Origin: Pseudomonas marginalis
Lineage (GTDB): Bacteria > Pseudomonadota > Gammaproteobacteria > Pseudomonadales > Pseudomonadaceae
Reading direction: 5' to 3'
Length of the DNA stretch: 64,000 bases
NCBI RefSeq assembly: GCF_008692035.1
Contig: NZ_VTFG01000001.1
Span: forward strand, 3,907,501 to 3,971,500
In this document: one piece after another, positions 49,229-58,637 of the stretch
Numbering within the stretch: the stretch's first letter is position 1
How the letters are laid out: each line of letters begins with the position of its first letter
Position numbers and translations under genes: made by a program
The notes under the pieces: generated by a model
The model's input: only the letters and a program-made list of their open reading frames with translations
What the model was told of the DNA's origin: nothing
Database searches by the model: none

Positions 49229-49944
49229 GCCGATACCTTCACGACGATGGCGGTGATGTTGTCCGGCGCGCCACGGTTGAGGCCCAGGTGCACCAGGCTG
49301 CGCACGATTTCATCCGGCGCGTCGTGGCTGAGCACTTCGCGGATCTCATGGTCTTCGACGGTCTTGTTCAGGCCATCGCTGCACAGCAGGTAGCTGTCGC
49401 CGGGGGCGATCAGCAGGTCGACCACCGCCAGTTCCAGCTGGGCTTCCACGCCAATGGCGCGGGTGACGATGTTGGCGCGCGGGTGCACGCGGGCATCGGC
49501 TTCGCTGAGCAGGCCGCTGTCCTGCAGGTCCTGGACGTAGCTGTGATCGCGAGAGATGCCTTCGAGCACGCCGTCGCGCAGGCGGTACAGGCGACTGTCG
49601 CCGGCCCACAGGCACACACCGCGCAGACCGCGCGCGGCGAGCACCACCACCGTGCTGCCCATCATGGTCACGCCACGGTTGGCGGTTTCTTCACGCACGG
49701 CGGCGTTGATGCGGGTCAGGTCATTGCGCAGGGCTGCCGAGTACTCGTCGAGGGAACGGCCCATCGGCACGCTGCGCAGGCTGTCGACGATCAGGCTGCT
49801 GACATAATCCCCCGCCGCGTGCCCGCCCATGCCGTCGGCCACCACCCACAGGCGGTTTTCCGGCAGGTCCAGGCATGCGTCTTCGTTGACCTGGCGAACC
49901 ATGCCCACATGGCTTTTGCTCGCGGATTTGTACGTCGACCCCAT
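49225..49944 (-). CDS. pppA: T6SS protein phosphatase PppA (PP2C family)
   Basis: 239-residue PPM/PP2C phosphatase. Metal and catalytic motifs: NEDACLDLPENRLWVVADGMGGHAAGD (the DGMGGH core), WAGDSRLYRLRDG, LLCSDGLNK and APDNITAIVV. It dephosphorylates Fha and turns the T6SS down. Its ATG follows the tagF stop codon directly with no gap, and its end overlaps ppkA by 4 bp. Confidence 0.94.
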   Translation of the reverse strand: MGSTYKSASKSHVGMVRQVNEDACLDLPENRLWVVADGMGGHAAGDYVSSLIVDSLRSVPMGRSLDEYSAALRNDLTRINAAVREETANRGVTMMGSTVVVLAARGLRGVCLWAGDSRLYRLRDGVLEGISRDHSYVQDLQDSGLLSEADARVHPRANIVTRAIGVEAQLELAVVDLLIAPGDSYLLCSDGLNKTVEDHEIREVLSHDAPDEIVRSLVHLGLNRGAPDNITAIVVKVSA

Positions 49945-50598
49945 CTACACCACACCTTCTTGTCCGAGCAGAAACTGCGCAAAATCGCCGGCGGCAGGCA
50001 GGCCCTGACACCGCAATAAACCAGGGGAAATCGTCTGCGAACCACGCCCCCACCACAGGCTCGCACCGTCGCAGGCCTGTTCGGCGAGCGCGGTCATGCG
50101 CTGGTGCGGCACGCTGGCCGCCACGCGCTGCAGGCCGGCGAAACGGCTGTCCACCGCACGCGGCTCGGTCGCCGGTAAGCCCAGGTCGTCGAGGCCAGCG
50201 TTGAAGCGTTCAAACGTCGCGCCGGCATCCAGGGTGCTGAGCAACAGCTCTTCGGCCTGCTCGAACCAGCTGTCCGGCCCGCCCACCAGGGACGCCGGGT
50301 TGATGTCGTGATCGAGCAAGGCGACCACCGCCAGCGGGAAATAGCGCCCGACCCGGTCAATGCTCGGCATCACCACGCCCGCCGCCGCGTCCGGCCCGCA
50401 CACGCCGGGCGCCAGCACAAAGCGCCACAGAGGGCTGACCAGGTACGCATTGAGCCAGTCGGCGCCGAGGCTGTTCTGGCTGGCGAGCAACCCCGCCGCC
50501 AGCCAGCTGTCCCACGGGCCGATAAAGCTCTGGGGCAAGGCACGGCTGACGAAATCTCCGCGACTGGCCAGCTTGCCGTAGAAACCCAGCGTCGTCAT
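49945..50598 (-). CDS. tagF: T6SS regulator TagF
   Basis: 217-residue TagF/DUF2094 domain protein beginning MTTLGFYGKLASRGDFVSRALP, the family signature. In P. aeruginosa TagF represses the H1-T6SS after translation, independently of PpkA. The start at 50598 overlaps the tssM stop by 4 bp; the longer frame upstream is tssM shadow. Here tagF is separate from pppA, not fused as in some bacteria. Confidence 0.9.
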   Translation of the reverse strand: MTTLGFYGKLASRGDFVSRALPQSFIGPWDSWLAAGLLASQNSLGADWLNAYLVSPLWRFVLAPGVCGPDAAAGVVMPSIDRVGRYFPLAVVALLDHDINPASLVGGPDSWFEQAEELLLSTLDAGATFERFNAGLDDLGLPATEPRAVDSRFAGLQRVAASVPHQRMTALAEQACDGASLWWGRGSQTISPGLLRCQGLPAAGDFAQFLLGQEGVV

Positions 50599-53500
50599 AA
50601 CCGCTCCGGCAGGCTGAAGCCACTGAGCACGCGGCTCTTGAACGGGTTGAAGGCGCTGTTGGCGCGCAACTCGTAGGCGATGCTCGCACCGTCGACGCGC
50701 AGGCGCAGGTTGAAGCGGTCCGGCGAGTTGCCGGCGGTGAGGTCCGACTGTTCCAGCAGGCGGAACCAGGCCCACGGCCCGTCCAGGGTCACGCCCGAGC
50801 GGCCACTGGCCGACGGCGGCATGATCGAGATACGCACCACGCCAATGCTGCCGGGGTTCGGCCATTGCATCGCCACCGGGCGGCTCGGGCCGTGGTCGTA
50901 GCTCAATTGCTGGCCGTCGAGGTCAAGCAGGAACTGGGTGATGGTCGGGTCCATCGACACCGGCTTGAGTTCGAAACGTACGATCGGTTGGGTGCCACCG
51001 GAGCGGAAAAATGCATCGCGGATCGTCGCCGCGCGCTGGAAGGTTTGCAGCACGCCCGGCGCAATCCCGAGTTTCTGTGCCGCGCCCGGCTGCCAGCGCC
51101 AGGTCTGTGCCGAGGTGTCCACGTACGGCTGCAGGTATTTGCGGAAGTAGTTGTCCATCACCCCGCCCACACCGAAGAACTGGCCGAAGTCATCCAGGGT
51201 CGCATCCCGCGCACTGCCCGGCGACATCGGATAGCGGCCGGCCAGGGACTGACGGTACACATTGACCACTTCGCTGACCCACGCCGCGTTCAGTTGGTTA
51301 CGCACCCCGCCCATCATGCTGTTGGTGGTGGAGTTGACCACCGACTTGACCATGCCCTGCACCAGCGGCGGTTGGCGCTCGGCGTTCAGGCTGACCCGTG
51401 TGGCCGCAGCCGCCGCCTGGTTCTTCGCCTCGCCAAGCAAGGCATCGCCGCTGGCCCCGACCATGGCGCTGACCTGCACATACAGGGCGTTCATGTCCGA
51501 CAACAGACCGTCGATGGCCGCCGGTTCACCTTCGTTCTTGCTGACGATGCTGTTGAGTTCGGCAAAGTGCGCGGTCACCGGATCATCCGCTGCAGCCGGC
51601 GCATTGGCCGTCGGTTGCTCCTGGCCGAGCAGGCTGCCGAGGCGCTCCTTGAGCTTGTCGACGCCACCTTCCACCGGCACGCCTTTGGCGGCCAATTGGC
51701 GCTCTTCGGCTTGCAGATCGGTTTCCTTGGCCACGGCCACCAGCAGTTTTTTCAGCGGCGAACTCGGCCCGGAAATCACCCGCAGCACATCGGCCGCCTG
51801 GGCCACGCTGGTGATCGGCACAAAGTCGATATCGGCGAGCAGCGCATCCCACTGGCGCTGATAGTCCTGGAAATACAGGCGACGTACATCGGCGGCCAGG
51901 CTGACCACGTTCTGCTGATCGGCCTGCTCATGGCCCAGCACCCATTGCTCTTCGGCCAGGGTGCCGGTCTGGTTCAGGCTGCTGAGCAAAAACGCCTGGC
52001 GATAACCCTTGGCGGTGAAAAAGCCACTCAACGGCTCGCCCAACGGCTTGCCGCTTTTACGGCTGAACACCAGCGCAGCGTCACGGCCAGCGGCTTCGTT
52101 GATACGGAAGTCCGGGATGCCTTCGGGCAGTTTCTGGCGCTTGACCCGGTCGTAGACACGCTGGGCCACCGGCAGTTGTTGCAACTGGCGACGCAGATCG
52201 TCGATCAAGCGCGGGTCAAGGCGCGCATTCGGCGGATGGCGCTCGAACAGCGCCTGCAAGTGCCCGCTCAACGCCTGGCGCTGATCGGCCGGCAGGTCGC
52301 GCGGCAGGTTGCGGTCCCAGTCGAGGGCGATCCAGGCCTTGATGAAGTCCGGGTCGTAATGCTCGCTGTCGGCGAGCATCAGGTAGGCCTTGAGGCCTTC
52401 GTAGAGGAAGTCGGAGTTGCCGCCGCCGTGCAGTTGCTCCTCGATGCGCGTCACCAGGCGCGGCGCAAACACGGCGATCAACAGCTTGCGATAGACGCTG
52501 GCGGACTCGGCTTCAAGCATATCGCCCTGATACAGCCCCAGGCCTTCGGACCAGCTCGGCGAATCCCCCGCGAGGTTCTTCACCGCATTGAGCAGCGGCA
52601 GCACCGCGAGCACTTCACGCTGTGCCGAGCTGAGGTTCTGGACGGTCTGGCCCAGTGGCGCGACCTTCTGGTCGACCTGGGCGATATACGCCTGGTTGGC
52701 GCGATAACTCACCCACCACAGGCTGCTGACCACGATCACCAAGGCCACGGTGGCCGCGAGTACACCGCGTGCGATCCACGTGCGCCGACGCTCGACTTTC
52801 GGATTGACGCCCACCAGGCCACGTTCGGCAAAGGCTACGGCGGTGAAGAGTTTTTCGATGAAGTAACTGCGCCCGGTGCCGCTCTGGCGCGCCAGGTGCT
52901 GGCGGTCCAGGTTCATGCTCTGGGCCATGGCGCCGATCAGGCGATCGATCGGGCTGCCTTCCTGGGTGCCGCTGGTGAAGTACACGCCGCGCAGCAATAC
53001 GCGTTCTTCAAAGGCATTGGGCTTGAACACGCCTTCGAGGAAGCTTTGCAGGCAGTCCTTCAATGCGCCGAACTGCTGCGGGAAACCGTAGATCAGGTCG
53101 CGCCGCGCCGGGTCGCGCTCCTGTTGCAGGCGCTCCACCAGGCGTTCGTTGAGGCGCTGCTCGAGGCCGGCGAATTCGCTTTGCAGGTGCGCCAGGGGGC
53201 TGTCGCTGTTCTTGCCGTCGTCCAGGGCAAAGGTCATGCCCCAGACCTGGGCGCGTTCTTCCTTGCTCAGGTTGTCGAAGAACTCCATGAAGCCCGGCAC
53301 CAGGTCGAGCTTGGTCAGCATCAGGTAGATCGGGAAACGCACGCCCAATTGGGTGTACAGCTCCTGGATACGCAGGCGGATCGCCGCCGCATGGGCCGCG
53401 CGCTCGGCATCGGTGCCCAGCAGCAGGTCCGACAGGCTGATGGCGATAAAGGCGCCATCGATGGGCCGGCGCGAGCGCTGCTTTTTCAGCAGGTCGAGAA

Positions 53501-54095
53501 AGCCCAGCCAGGCGGCTTTGTCCACCGTCGAATTGCTGTCCTGGGTGGTGTAGCGGCCGGCGGTGTCGAGCAATACCGCCTGGTCGGTAAACCACCAGTC
53601 GCAGTTGCGCGTACCGCCGACACCGCGCACCGCCCCGGCACCCAACTGGGCCGCCAGCGGAAAGTGCAGCCCGGAGTTGACCAGCGCCGTGGTCTTGCCC
53701 GAACCCGGCGGGCCGATGATCACGTACCACGGCAGCTCATAAAGGTTGCGACGTTCGTCGCCACCGAGCTTGGCCTTTTTCAGCAGCGCCAGGGCTTCGT
53801 CCATGCGCTGGCGCAGGGTGGTGAGCTCTTCGGCGGTGGCCACGCTGTTGGGGTCGGCCGGGGTTTCGGCCGCCAGGCTGCGCATCACTTCGGCCGCCTG
53901 GCGCCGCGCCTGGATGATGCGGAACACGCGGTAGGCGATCCACACCGCAAACACCAGGATGATCAGCGCCCAACGGCGCCCTTCCGGCACCAGCACGTCG
54001 AGCAACGGCCCCACAAACCAGATGATCAGGCTCAGGGCGATCAGGCCCAGCACGGGGATCACCCAGCGAATCATGAAACTGAAAAACGCCTTCAC
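50595..54095 (-). CDS. tssM: T6SS inner-membrane protein TssM (IcmF)
   Basis: 1166-residue IcmF-like core component that spans the inner membrane and periplasm and binds TssJ and TssL. Two N-terminal helices (about 9-30 and 41-60), a cytoplasmic NTPase domain with intact Walker A IIGPPGSGKTTALVNSG (G128 to T135 core), a third helix near 447-470 (LAATVALVIVVSSLWWVSY), and a long periplasmic C-terminal domain. It overlaps tssL by 4 bp. Confidence 0.96.
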   Translation of the reverse strand: MKAFFSFMIRWVIPVLGLIALSLIIWFVGPLLDVLVPEGRRWALIILVFAVWIAYRVFRIIQARRQAAEVMRSLAAETPADPNSVATAEELTTLRQRMDEALALLKKAKLGGDERRNLYELPWYVIIGPPGSGKTTALVNSGLHFPLAAQLGAGAVRGVGGTRNCDWWFTDQAVLLDTAGRYTTQDSNSTVDKAAWLGFLDLLKKQRSRRPIDGAFIAISLSDLLLGTDAERAAHAAAIRLRIQELYTQLGVRFPIYLMLTKLDLVPGFMEFFDNLSKEERAQVWGMTFALDDGKNSDSPLAHLQSEFAGLEQRLNERLVERLQQERDPARRDLIYGFPQQFGALKDCLQSFLEGVFKPNAFEERVLLRGVYFTSGTQEGSPIDRLIGAMAQSMNLDRQHLARQSGTGRSYFIEKLFTAVAFAERGLVGVNPKVERRRTWIARGVLAATVALVIVVSSLWWVSYRANQAYIAQVDQKVAPLGQTVQNLSSAQREVLAVLPLLNAVKNLAGDSPSWSEGLGLYQGDMLEAESASVYRKLLIAVFAPRLVTRIEEQLHGGGNSDFLYEGLKAYLMLADSEHYDPDFIKAWIALDWDRNLPRDLPADQRQALSGHLQALFERHPPNARLDPRLIDDLRRQLQQLPVAQRVYDRVKRQKLPEGIPDFRINEAAGRDAALVFSRKSGKPLGEPLSGFFTAKGYRQAFLLSSLNQTGTLAEEQWVLGHEQADQQNVVSLAADVRRLYFQDYQRQWDALLADIDFVPITSVAQAADVLRVISGPSSPLKKLLVAVAKETDLQAEERQLAAKGVPVEGGVDKLKERLGSLLGQEQPTANAPAAADDPVTAHFAELNSIVSKNEGEPAAIDGLLSDMNALYVQVSAMVGASGDALLGEAKNQAAAAATRVSLNAERQPPLVQGMVKSVVNSTTNSMMGGVRNQLNAAWVSEVVNVYRQSLAGRYPMSPGSARDATLDDFGQFFGVGGVMDNYFRKYLQPYVDTSAQTWRWQPGAAQKLGIAPGVLQTFQRAATIRDAFFRSGGTQPIVRFELKPVSMDPTITQFLLDLDGQQLSYDHGPSRPVAMQWPNPGSIGVVRISIMPPSASGRSGVTLDGPWAWFRLLEQSDLTAGNSPDRFNLRLRVDGASIAYELRANSAFNPFKSRVLSGFSLPERL

Positions 54096-55381
54096 TCGAC
54101 GCCCTCCGCCAATACGGTGATTTCAACCCGACGATTGCGGGCACGGCCTTCGGCAGTTGCGTTGGTCGCCAACGGCTCGGTGTCGCTGCGGCCCTCGGCA
54201 CTGAAGCGATCAGCCTGGCCGGTCTTGGCCGCGAGGATTTCCAATACCGACTTGGCCCGCGCTTCGGACAATGCCCAGTTGGACGGGAAACGCAGCGTAG
54301 CAATCGGGCGGTTGTCGCTGTGCCCGGTGACGCGCACCTGGCCCTTGACCTTGCGGATGGCGTCGGCGATGCGCAGCATCAGCGGCTGGTAGTCATCGAC
54401 GATGCTGGAACTGGCGGACGCAAACAGCTCATCGCCACGAATGGTGACCACGGAGCGGTCGACCTTGTCTTCCACCGCGACGCGACCGGCCTTGATGTCT
54501 TCCGCCAGGAAGCCGGCCAGACGCGGACGCTCGATCACTTTGGGCTGTGCCACCGGACGGTCGATGGCCTGCACCGGGATCTCGCCCAGGGCATGGATGT
54601 TCTTGAACACCGGCTCGGCCTGCGCCGCCAGCAGCAGGCGCAAGGTGAACAGCAAGGCCAGCAACAACGCCAGGCCGATCGCCACGGCGATCCAGGGCGG
54701 CATGAACTGCGCCAGCCGATCACGCGCGACGGTGACGCCACGCCAATGGGGCGACAGTTCGCGCTCGTGGTCACCGCGAGCACTGCGAATCGCCGCCGCC
54801 GTGCGCTCACGCAAGGCTTCCAACTGGCTGCGACCGTCGTTCATCACGCGGTAACGGCCTTCGAACCCCAGGCACATGCACAGGTACAACAGCTCCAGCA
54901 GGTACAGGCGCTCCCGTGGACTTTGCAGGCAGTGGTCGAGTAACTGGAAGACTTTTTCGCCCCCCCAGGCCTCGTTGTGCACGGTGATCAACAGGCTCTG
55001 CTTGCCCCAATCGCTGGTGCTGCCCCACGGCGTGCTCAACACCGCCTCATCGAGGGCGGTGCACAGCGCGTAGCGCGCCAGCAGCACCTCGTTGCGGGCC
55101 ACGCCAGCGGCTTCGGCGCGTTCTTCGAACTGGCGCAGGTACGCCAGCAACTGCGCGCGCAGGCTGGCCGGCGCCGGGTGCGCGATGGTGTTGCGCAGGC
55201 GCGTCAACAGCGCCAACAGCGGGCCGGCGGCGCTTTCCAGCGGGTTCAGGCCCTGGCTTTTGCCGGTGAGAATCGGCGCGGCCGGCATCGACAGCGGGGC
55301 CGGCTCGGCACGCGCGGGTTCCGGCGCGCGGCCACCCGGGCGCGGCATGAACTGGGTGCGGTCGTCATCATTGGGATGCAT
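54092..55381 (-). CDS. tssL: T6SS protein TssL with C-terminal OmpA-like peptidoglycan-binding domain
   Basis: 429-residue DotU-family protein. The cytoplasmic DotU domain (about 45-215, with YALCTALDEAVLSTPWG) is followed by a membrane helix near 232-256 (AVAIGLALLLALLFTLRLLL) and a periplasmic OmpA-like domain (about 300-425) with VTGHSDNRPIATLRFPSNW and LSEARAKSV. This 'evolved' TssL anchors the secretion complex to peptidoglycan, so no separate TagL is needed. It begins 6 bp after tssK. Confidence 0.95.
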   Translation of the reverse strand: MHPNDDDRTQFMPRPGGRAPEPARAEPAPLSMPAAPILTGKSQGLNPLESAAGPLLALLTRLRNTIAHPAPASLRAQLLAYLRQFEERAEAAGVARNEVLLARYALCTALDEAVLSTPWGSTSDWGKQSLLITVHNEAWGGEKVFQLLDHCLQSPRERLYLLELLYLCMCLGFEGRYRVMNDGRSQLEALRERTAAAIRSARGDHERELSPHWRGVTVARDRLAQFMPPWIAVAIGLALLLALLFTLRLLLAAQAEPVFKNIHALGEIPVQAIDRPVAQPKVIERPRLAGFLAEDIKAGRVAVEDKVDRSVVTIRGDELFASASSSIVDDYQPLMLRIADAIRKVKGQVRVTGHSDNRPIATLRFPSNWALSEARAKSVLEILAAKTGQADRFSAEGRSDTEPLATNATAEGRARNRRVEITVLAEGVE

Positions 55382-55387
55382 CGCGGA

Positions 55388-56722
55388 TTATCCTCGGATC
55401 GCCCAGAAGGCCAGGTTCAAGCCCGGGAACTGCCCGGCGATATGGAAGGCAAAACCACCGGAATTGCCCAGTTGCTGCCAATGCTCGCTACCACGGTCCA
55501 GTTCGTAGTACGTCGAGCCTGCGTGGTACGGCAGTTGGCGCGGCGCCACTGGCAACGGCAGCAAGGTGATACCCGGCAGTTGCAGGTTGACCAGGTCGCG
55601 GATGTGCTCCACCGAACCGACCTTGCTCTGCTGGCCGAAGCGCGCACGCAGGGTTTCGCCGGGCACATCGGCACGGACCACGAGGATGAAGCTGGCGCTG
55701 TCGAGCAGGGTCTTGTCGGCCAGCATGGCCACGTGGACGCCGTAGGCTTTCTCGACAATCGGGATCGGCGTGGCCTTGCTGTCGATCAGCATCGACAGGG
55801 CTTCGCGCAGGGCCGCCATGACCGGGGCGAAGCTCAGGGCCAGGTCGTCGTGCTGGTATTGCGGGTATTCCTGGGGACGACGGCCTGAAGTGGAAAAGGT
55901 CGAGAACTCACCGGCCAGGCTGACCAGTGCGCTGAAAAAGCGCTCCGGGTGCAGCGGGCTCAACTGGCTGAAATGCTGGATCAGCGGCTGGGCGCGGTTG
56001 ACCAGTTGCAGCAGCATGAAGTCGGCGATCTCCGACGCACCGCCGGCCCCAGAGGCAACCACGCGGCCCGCCAGGGCTTCGCCGCGCTGGTGCAGCAGGC
56101 CCAGCAGTTCGCTGCGAAACGCGCTCAACGGCTTGCTCGCGGCCACGTCCAGCACGGGCGGGATGTAGCTGTCGTCGAGGACCAGCGCACGGTCGGCGCG
56201 TTTTTCCTTGATGCGCACCAGGCCCACGGCGGCGTAGTCACTGATGCCATCCTGGGCGGTCAGCAAGCGCAGGGCCCGGGAACCCACGGCCACCGGCGCG
56301 CGGTTTTCGAACGGTGCGTTGTCATCCCGCACTTCGCGCACCTGGCTCACGTAGCGCGCGGCTTCCAGGGGTTCGCCTTCATCCACGGTGTCGCGGGCCC
56401 CCGCACGCTTGAGTGGCAAGGCCAGGTAGACCAGGCCATCGCGCAGGTTGTCGTCGATGTTCAGCGGGCTGGGCGCCAGGTCATCCTGGGGAATGTTGAA
56501 CGGCGTGCCGTCGGGCAACAGGCCGCGCGCCGAGACGATGGCCAGCTTGCCCTGGGCCAGCAGGCCCTGGTCGATCAGCAATTCGGAAAACCCCCAGGCG
56601 CCGGCGGACAACGGGCGGCTACGGGCGTCGATCAGGTTTTCCAGGTAACGGTCATGCTGCTGGAAGTGCTGCGTTCCGATGAACATGCCTTCCGACCAGA
56701 CCACGCGATTGTTCCAGGACAT
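55388..56722 (-). CDS. tssK: T6SS baseplate-membrane connector TssK
   Basis: 444-residue TssK (ImpJ/VasE family), beginning MSWNNRVVWSEGMFIGTQHFQQHDRYLE, a hallmark start. It links the baseplate to the TssJLM complex. The ATG at 56722 has a GGAG site; the longer frame upstream has no family sequence. It lies 19 bp after tssJ. Confidence 0.96.
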   Translation of the reverse strand: MSWNNRVVWSEGMFIGTQHFQQHDRYLENLIDARSRPLSAGAWGFSELLIDQGLLAQGKLAIVSARGLLPDGTPFNIPQDDLAPSPLNIDDNLRDGLVYLALPLKRAGARDTVDEGEPLEAARYVSQVREVRDDNAPFENRAPVAVGSRALRLLTAQDGISDYAAVGLVRIKEKRADRALVLDDSYIPPVLDVAASKPLSAFRSELLGLLHQRGEALAGRVVASGAGGASEIADFMLLQLVNRAQPLIQHFSQLSPLHPERFFSALVSLAGEFSTFSTSGRRPQEYPQYQHDDLALSFAPVMAALREALSMLIDSKATPIPIVEKAYGVHVAMLADKTLLDSASFILVVRADVPGETLRARFGQQSKVGSVEHIRDLVNLQLPGITLLPLPVAPRQLPYHAGSTYYELDRGSEHWQQLGNSGGFAFHIAGQFPGLNLAFWAIRG

Positions 56723-56741
56723 GGGGAGCTCCGATTGCTTC

Positions 56742-57251
56742 TTATTGGGCAGGGCTGGATGGGGTGACCACGACGTCGGCGCGCACGGCACGCACATCGA
56801 GGCTGATCTGGTATTCGGTGTATTGGCGCGCCGGCACGTTGATCACCGTGCGCCATTGCGCGCGGTCCAACTCGCGATAACCCACCAGCAAGCCGATCTG
56901 GCGCGTGGAGGGGTCGAGGTCGCGCTGGATGCTCAGTTGCTGGCCGGGTTGCACCATGACTTCGTCCTGGTCCAGCAGGTCCAGGCCGAGGGTCGATTGC
57001 GCACGGTCGGCCAGGGCGAAGTAATCGGAGCGGGCGAAGGTGGCGGCGTTCTTCAGTTCGAAAATGCGCACCCGCACCGGCGCGGCCTGGCCGTTGGCGC
57101 CGGGGTTAAGCCCGGCAATGGCGTGGAAGTGCAGCTCGACGGCGGCGGTGTCCACTTCAGCCTCAGCAGCCGTTTCGGGTTTGACCGCATCCTTGCTACA
57201 CGCGGTCAGCAGCAGCGCGGTGGCGACTGCGAGTAAAAACCTGGGAATCAT
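56742..57251 (-). CDS. tssJ: T6SS outer-membrane lipoprotein TssJ
   Basis: 169-residue lipoprotein with lipobox LLTAC (Cys18) and the VasD/Lip beta-sandwich domain (LNPGANGQAAPVRVRIFELKN; FARSDYFALADR). It anchors TssM to the outer membrane. It lies 57 bp downstream of fha. Confidence 0.94.
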   Translation of the reverse strand: MIPRFLLAVATALLLTACSKDAVKPETAAEAEVDTAAVELHFHAIAGLNPGANGQAAPVRVRIFELKNAATFARSDYFALADRAQSTLGLDLLDQDEVMVQPGQQLSIQRDLDPSTRQIGLLVGYRELDRAQWRTVINVPARQYTEYQISLDVRAVRADVVVTPSSPAQ

Positions 57252-57308
57252 CCTGCGTCCTCAATGACGTACTTAGCTATCCGTTAATCCATAGGTTGCG
57301 GCGCGGTT

Positions 57309-58637
57309 TTACCGACGCTGTCGCGCGCTGTGTTCTTCGTAGGCCCGGCTGAATTCACGGCCGAACAGGTCCTGGAAATCTTCCTGGGCCTCGCGGGAAA
57401 TATTGCTGTAGAGCTCGGTGAACTGCTGCCAGTACTGGGCCTGGCGCGAGCCGGCGAACAGGTTCGACAGCCCGCCGGGCTTGCCCATGCGCTCTTCCAG
57501 TTGCGCCGGTTCAAAGCGCGTGAGCAGGTGCTTGATCGCTGCTTCCACCCCGGCCATCACCGCCAGTTGGTGGGCGCGCAGGTCATCAAAACTGTCGCGC
57601 ACGGCAATGTCCGGCGCCATAAACGCCTGGTTGCCGTGGCGAAGCAAAAGCAGTAACGCTTCGTCGGCATTCGGTGCGAATTTCAACGGATTGTTTTCGG
57701 CAGGCTGGATCATGGTCTGCTGCATGCGGAACTCACCCTTGAGGCTGGCGCGGGCACGCAATACGTCGATCAGGCCTTCGACCATCAGGCGGTAGCTGCG
57801 GCCGATGTTTTCCATCTGCGCCTCCGCCTGGGCCTTGTCCAGGCGCAACTGGTCCAGGCCGGCACCGCGCAGGAAGGCTTGCAAGAGATCGGGCTGCCGG
57901 GTGTCGGCTACAGGGGGCGCTGGCTCGACCACGGGTGGCGGCTGGATGATCGGTGCGGGTGGCGGTGGCGGAGGCGCACTGGCCAACGGTGCCGGCGTGT
58001 CGCCAAACAGGTCCCAGTCTTCGGGAATCACCGAGCCCGAGACCACAGGCGTCTCGACCACGGGTACCGCCACCGGGGTCGGCGGGCGGAAGTCGTGTTG
58101 TTCGCTGGGAACATGGTCGGCCACGGTGGGCGGCGGCACGGTGGTGGGGCTGAGGAAGTCGAACAGGTCCGGCAGCGTGTCCATCGACGAAGCGCCCTGG
58201 AATTGCGGGGCAATCACCGGCGTCGGCGCGGGCTTGTTCGCCACGGCGCCCATCAGGGCCTCAAAGCTGTTCGGCGAATCACCGGCGAACGGCTGGCTGT
58301 CGATGGCCTGCACGTTGAAGTCGATCCGCGCCTGGATCTCGTAATCGCCGATGCGGATCAGCTCGCCATCCTGCAACAGCTCGCTGTTACCCCTGCGCAA
58401 ACGGATGCCGGCGTTAACCAACTCCACACCGTTTGTACTGTTATCGGTTAAATAATAACGACCATCTTTGTATTGAATAACGCAGTGCTGCGAAGACACC
58501 AGGCGCTCGGGATCAGGCAATACCCAGTCATTATCCGAGCTGCGGCCGATAGCCATCGAGCCCTGGTTCATGGACTTTTCCGAGCATTGCCCGGGGGTAA
58601 TCTTGTGATAACTAGTGATAGTCAAACACAGCGACAT
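57309..58637 (-). CDS. fha1: T6SS FHA-domain protein Fha (TagH)
   Basis: 442-residue protein and the target of PpkA. N-terminal FHA domain (about 28-105) with IGRSSDNDWVLPDP, SSQHC and TDNSTNGVEL, which bind phosphothreonine. A long Pro-rich linker (about 150-255, including APPPPPPAPIIQPPPV) leads to a C-terminal type VI-associated domain (about 260-440: LLQAFLRGAGLDQL; LEERMGKPGGLSNLFAGSRQAQYW). It opens the left unit and has a strong AAGGAGG ribosome site six bases before its ATG. Confidence 0.93.
   Translation of the reverse strand: MSLCLTITSYHKITPGQCSEKSMNQGSMAIGRSSDNDWVLPDPERLVSSQHCVIQYKDGRYYLTDNSTNGVELVNAGIRLRRGNSELLQDGELIRIGDYEIQARIDFNVQAIDSQPFAGDSPNSFEALMGAVANKPAPTPVIAPQFQGASSMDTLPDLFDFLSPTTVPPPTVADHVPSEQHDFRPPTPVAVPVVETPVVSGSVIPEDWDLFGDTPAPLASAPPPPPPAPIIQPPPVVEPAPPVADTRQPDLLQAFLRGAGLDQLRLDKAQAEAQMENIGRSYRLMVEGLIDVLRARASLKGEFRMQQTMIQPAENNPLKFAPNADEALLLLLRHGNQAFMAPDIAVRDSFDDLRAHQLAVMAGVEAAIKHLLTRFEPAQLEERMGKPGGLSNLFAGSRQAQYWQQFTELYSNISREAQEDFQDLFGREFSRAYEEHSARQRR

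Noticed and set aside
50865-54392. 1175-codon open frame on the plus strand opposite tssM and tssL
   Set aside because: It is a shadow of real minus-strand genes produced by high third-position GC; its product is rich in Arg, His, Gln and Ala and has no family motif. The same holds for 46487-49393 (+), 29939-32023 (-) and 37508-39607 (-).
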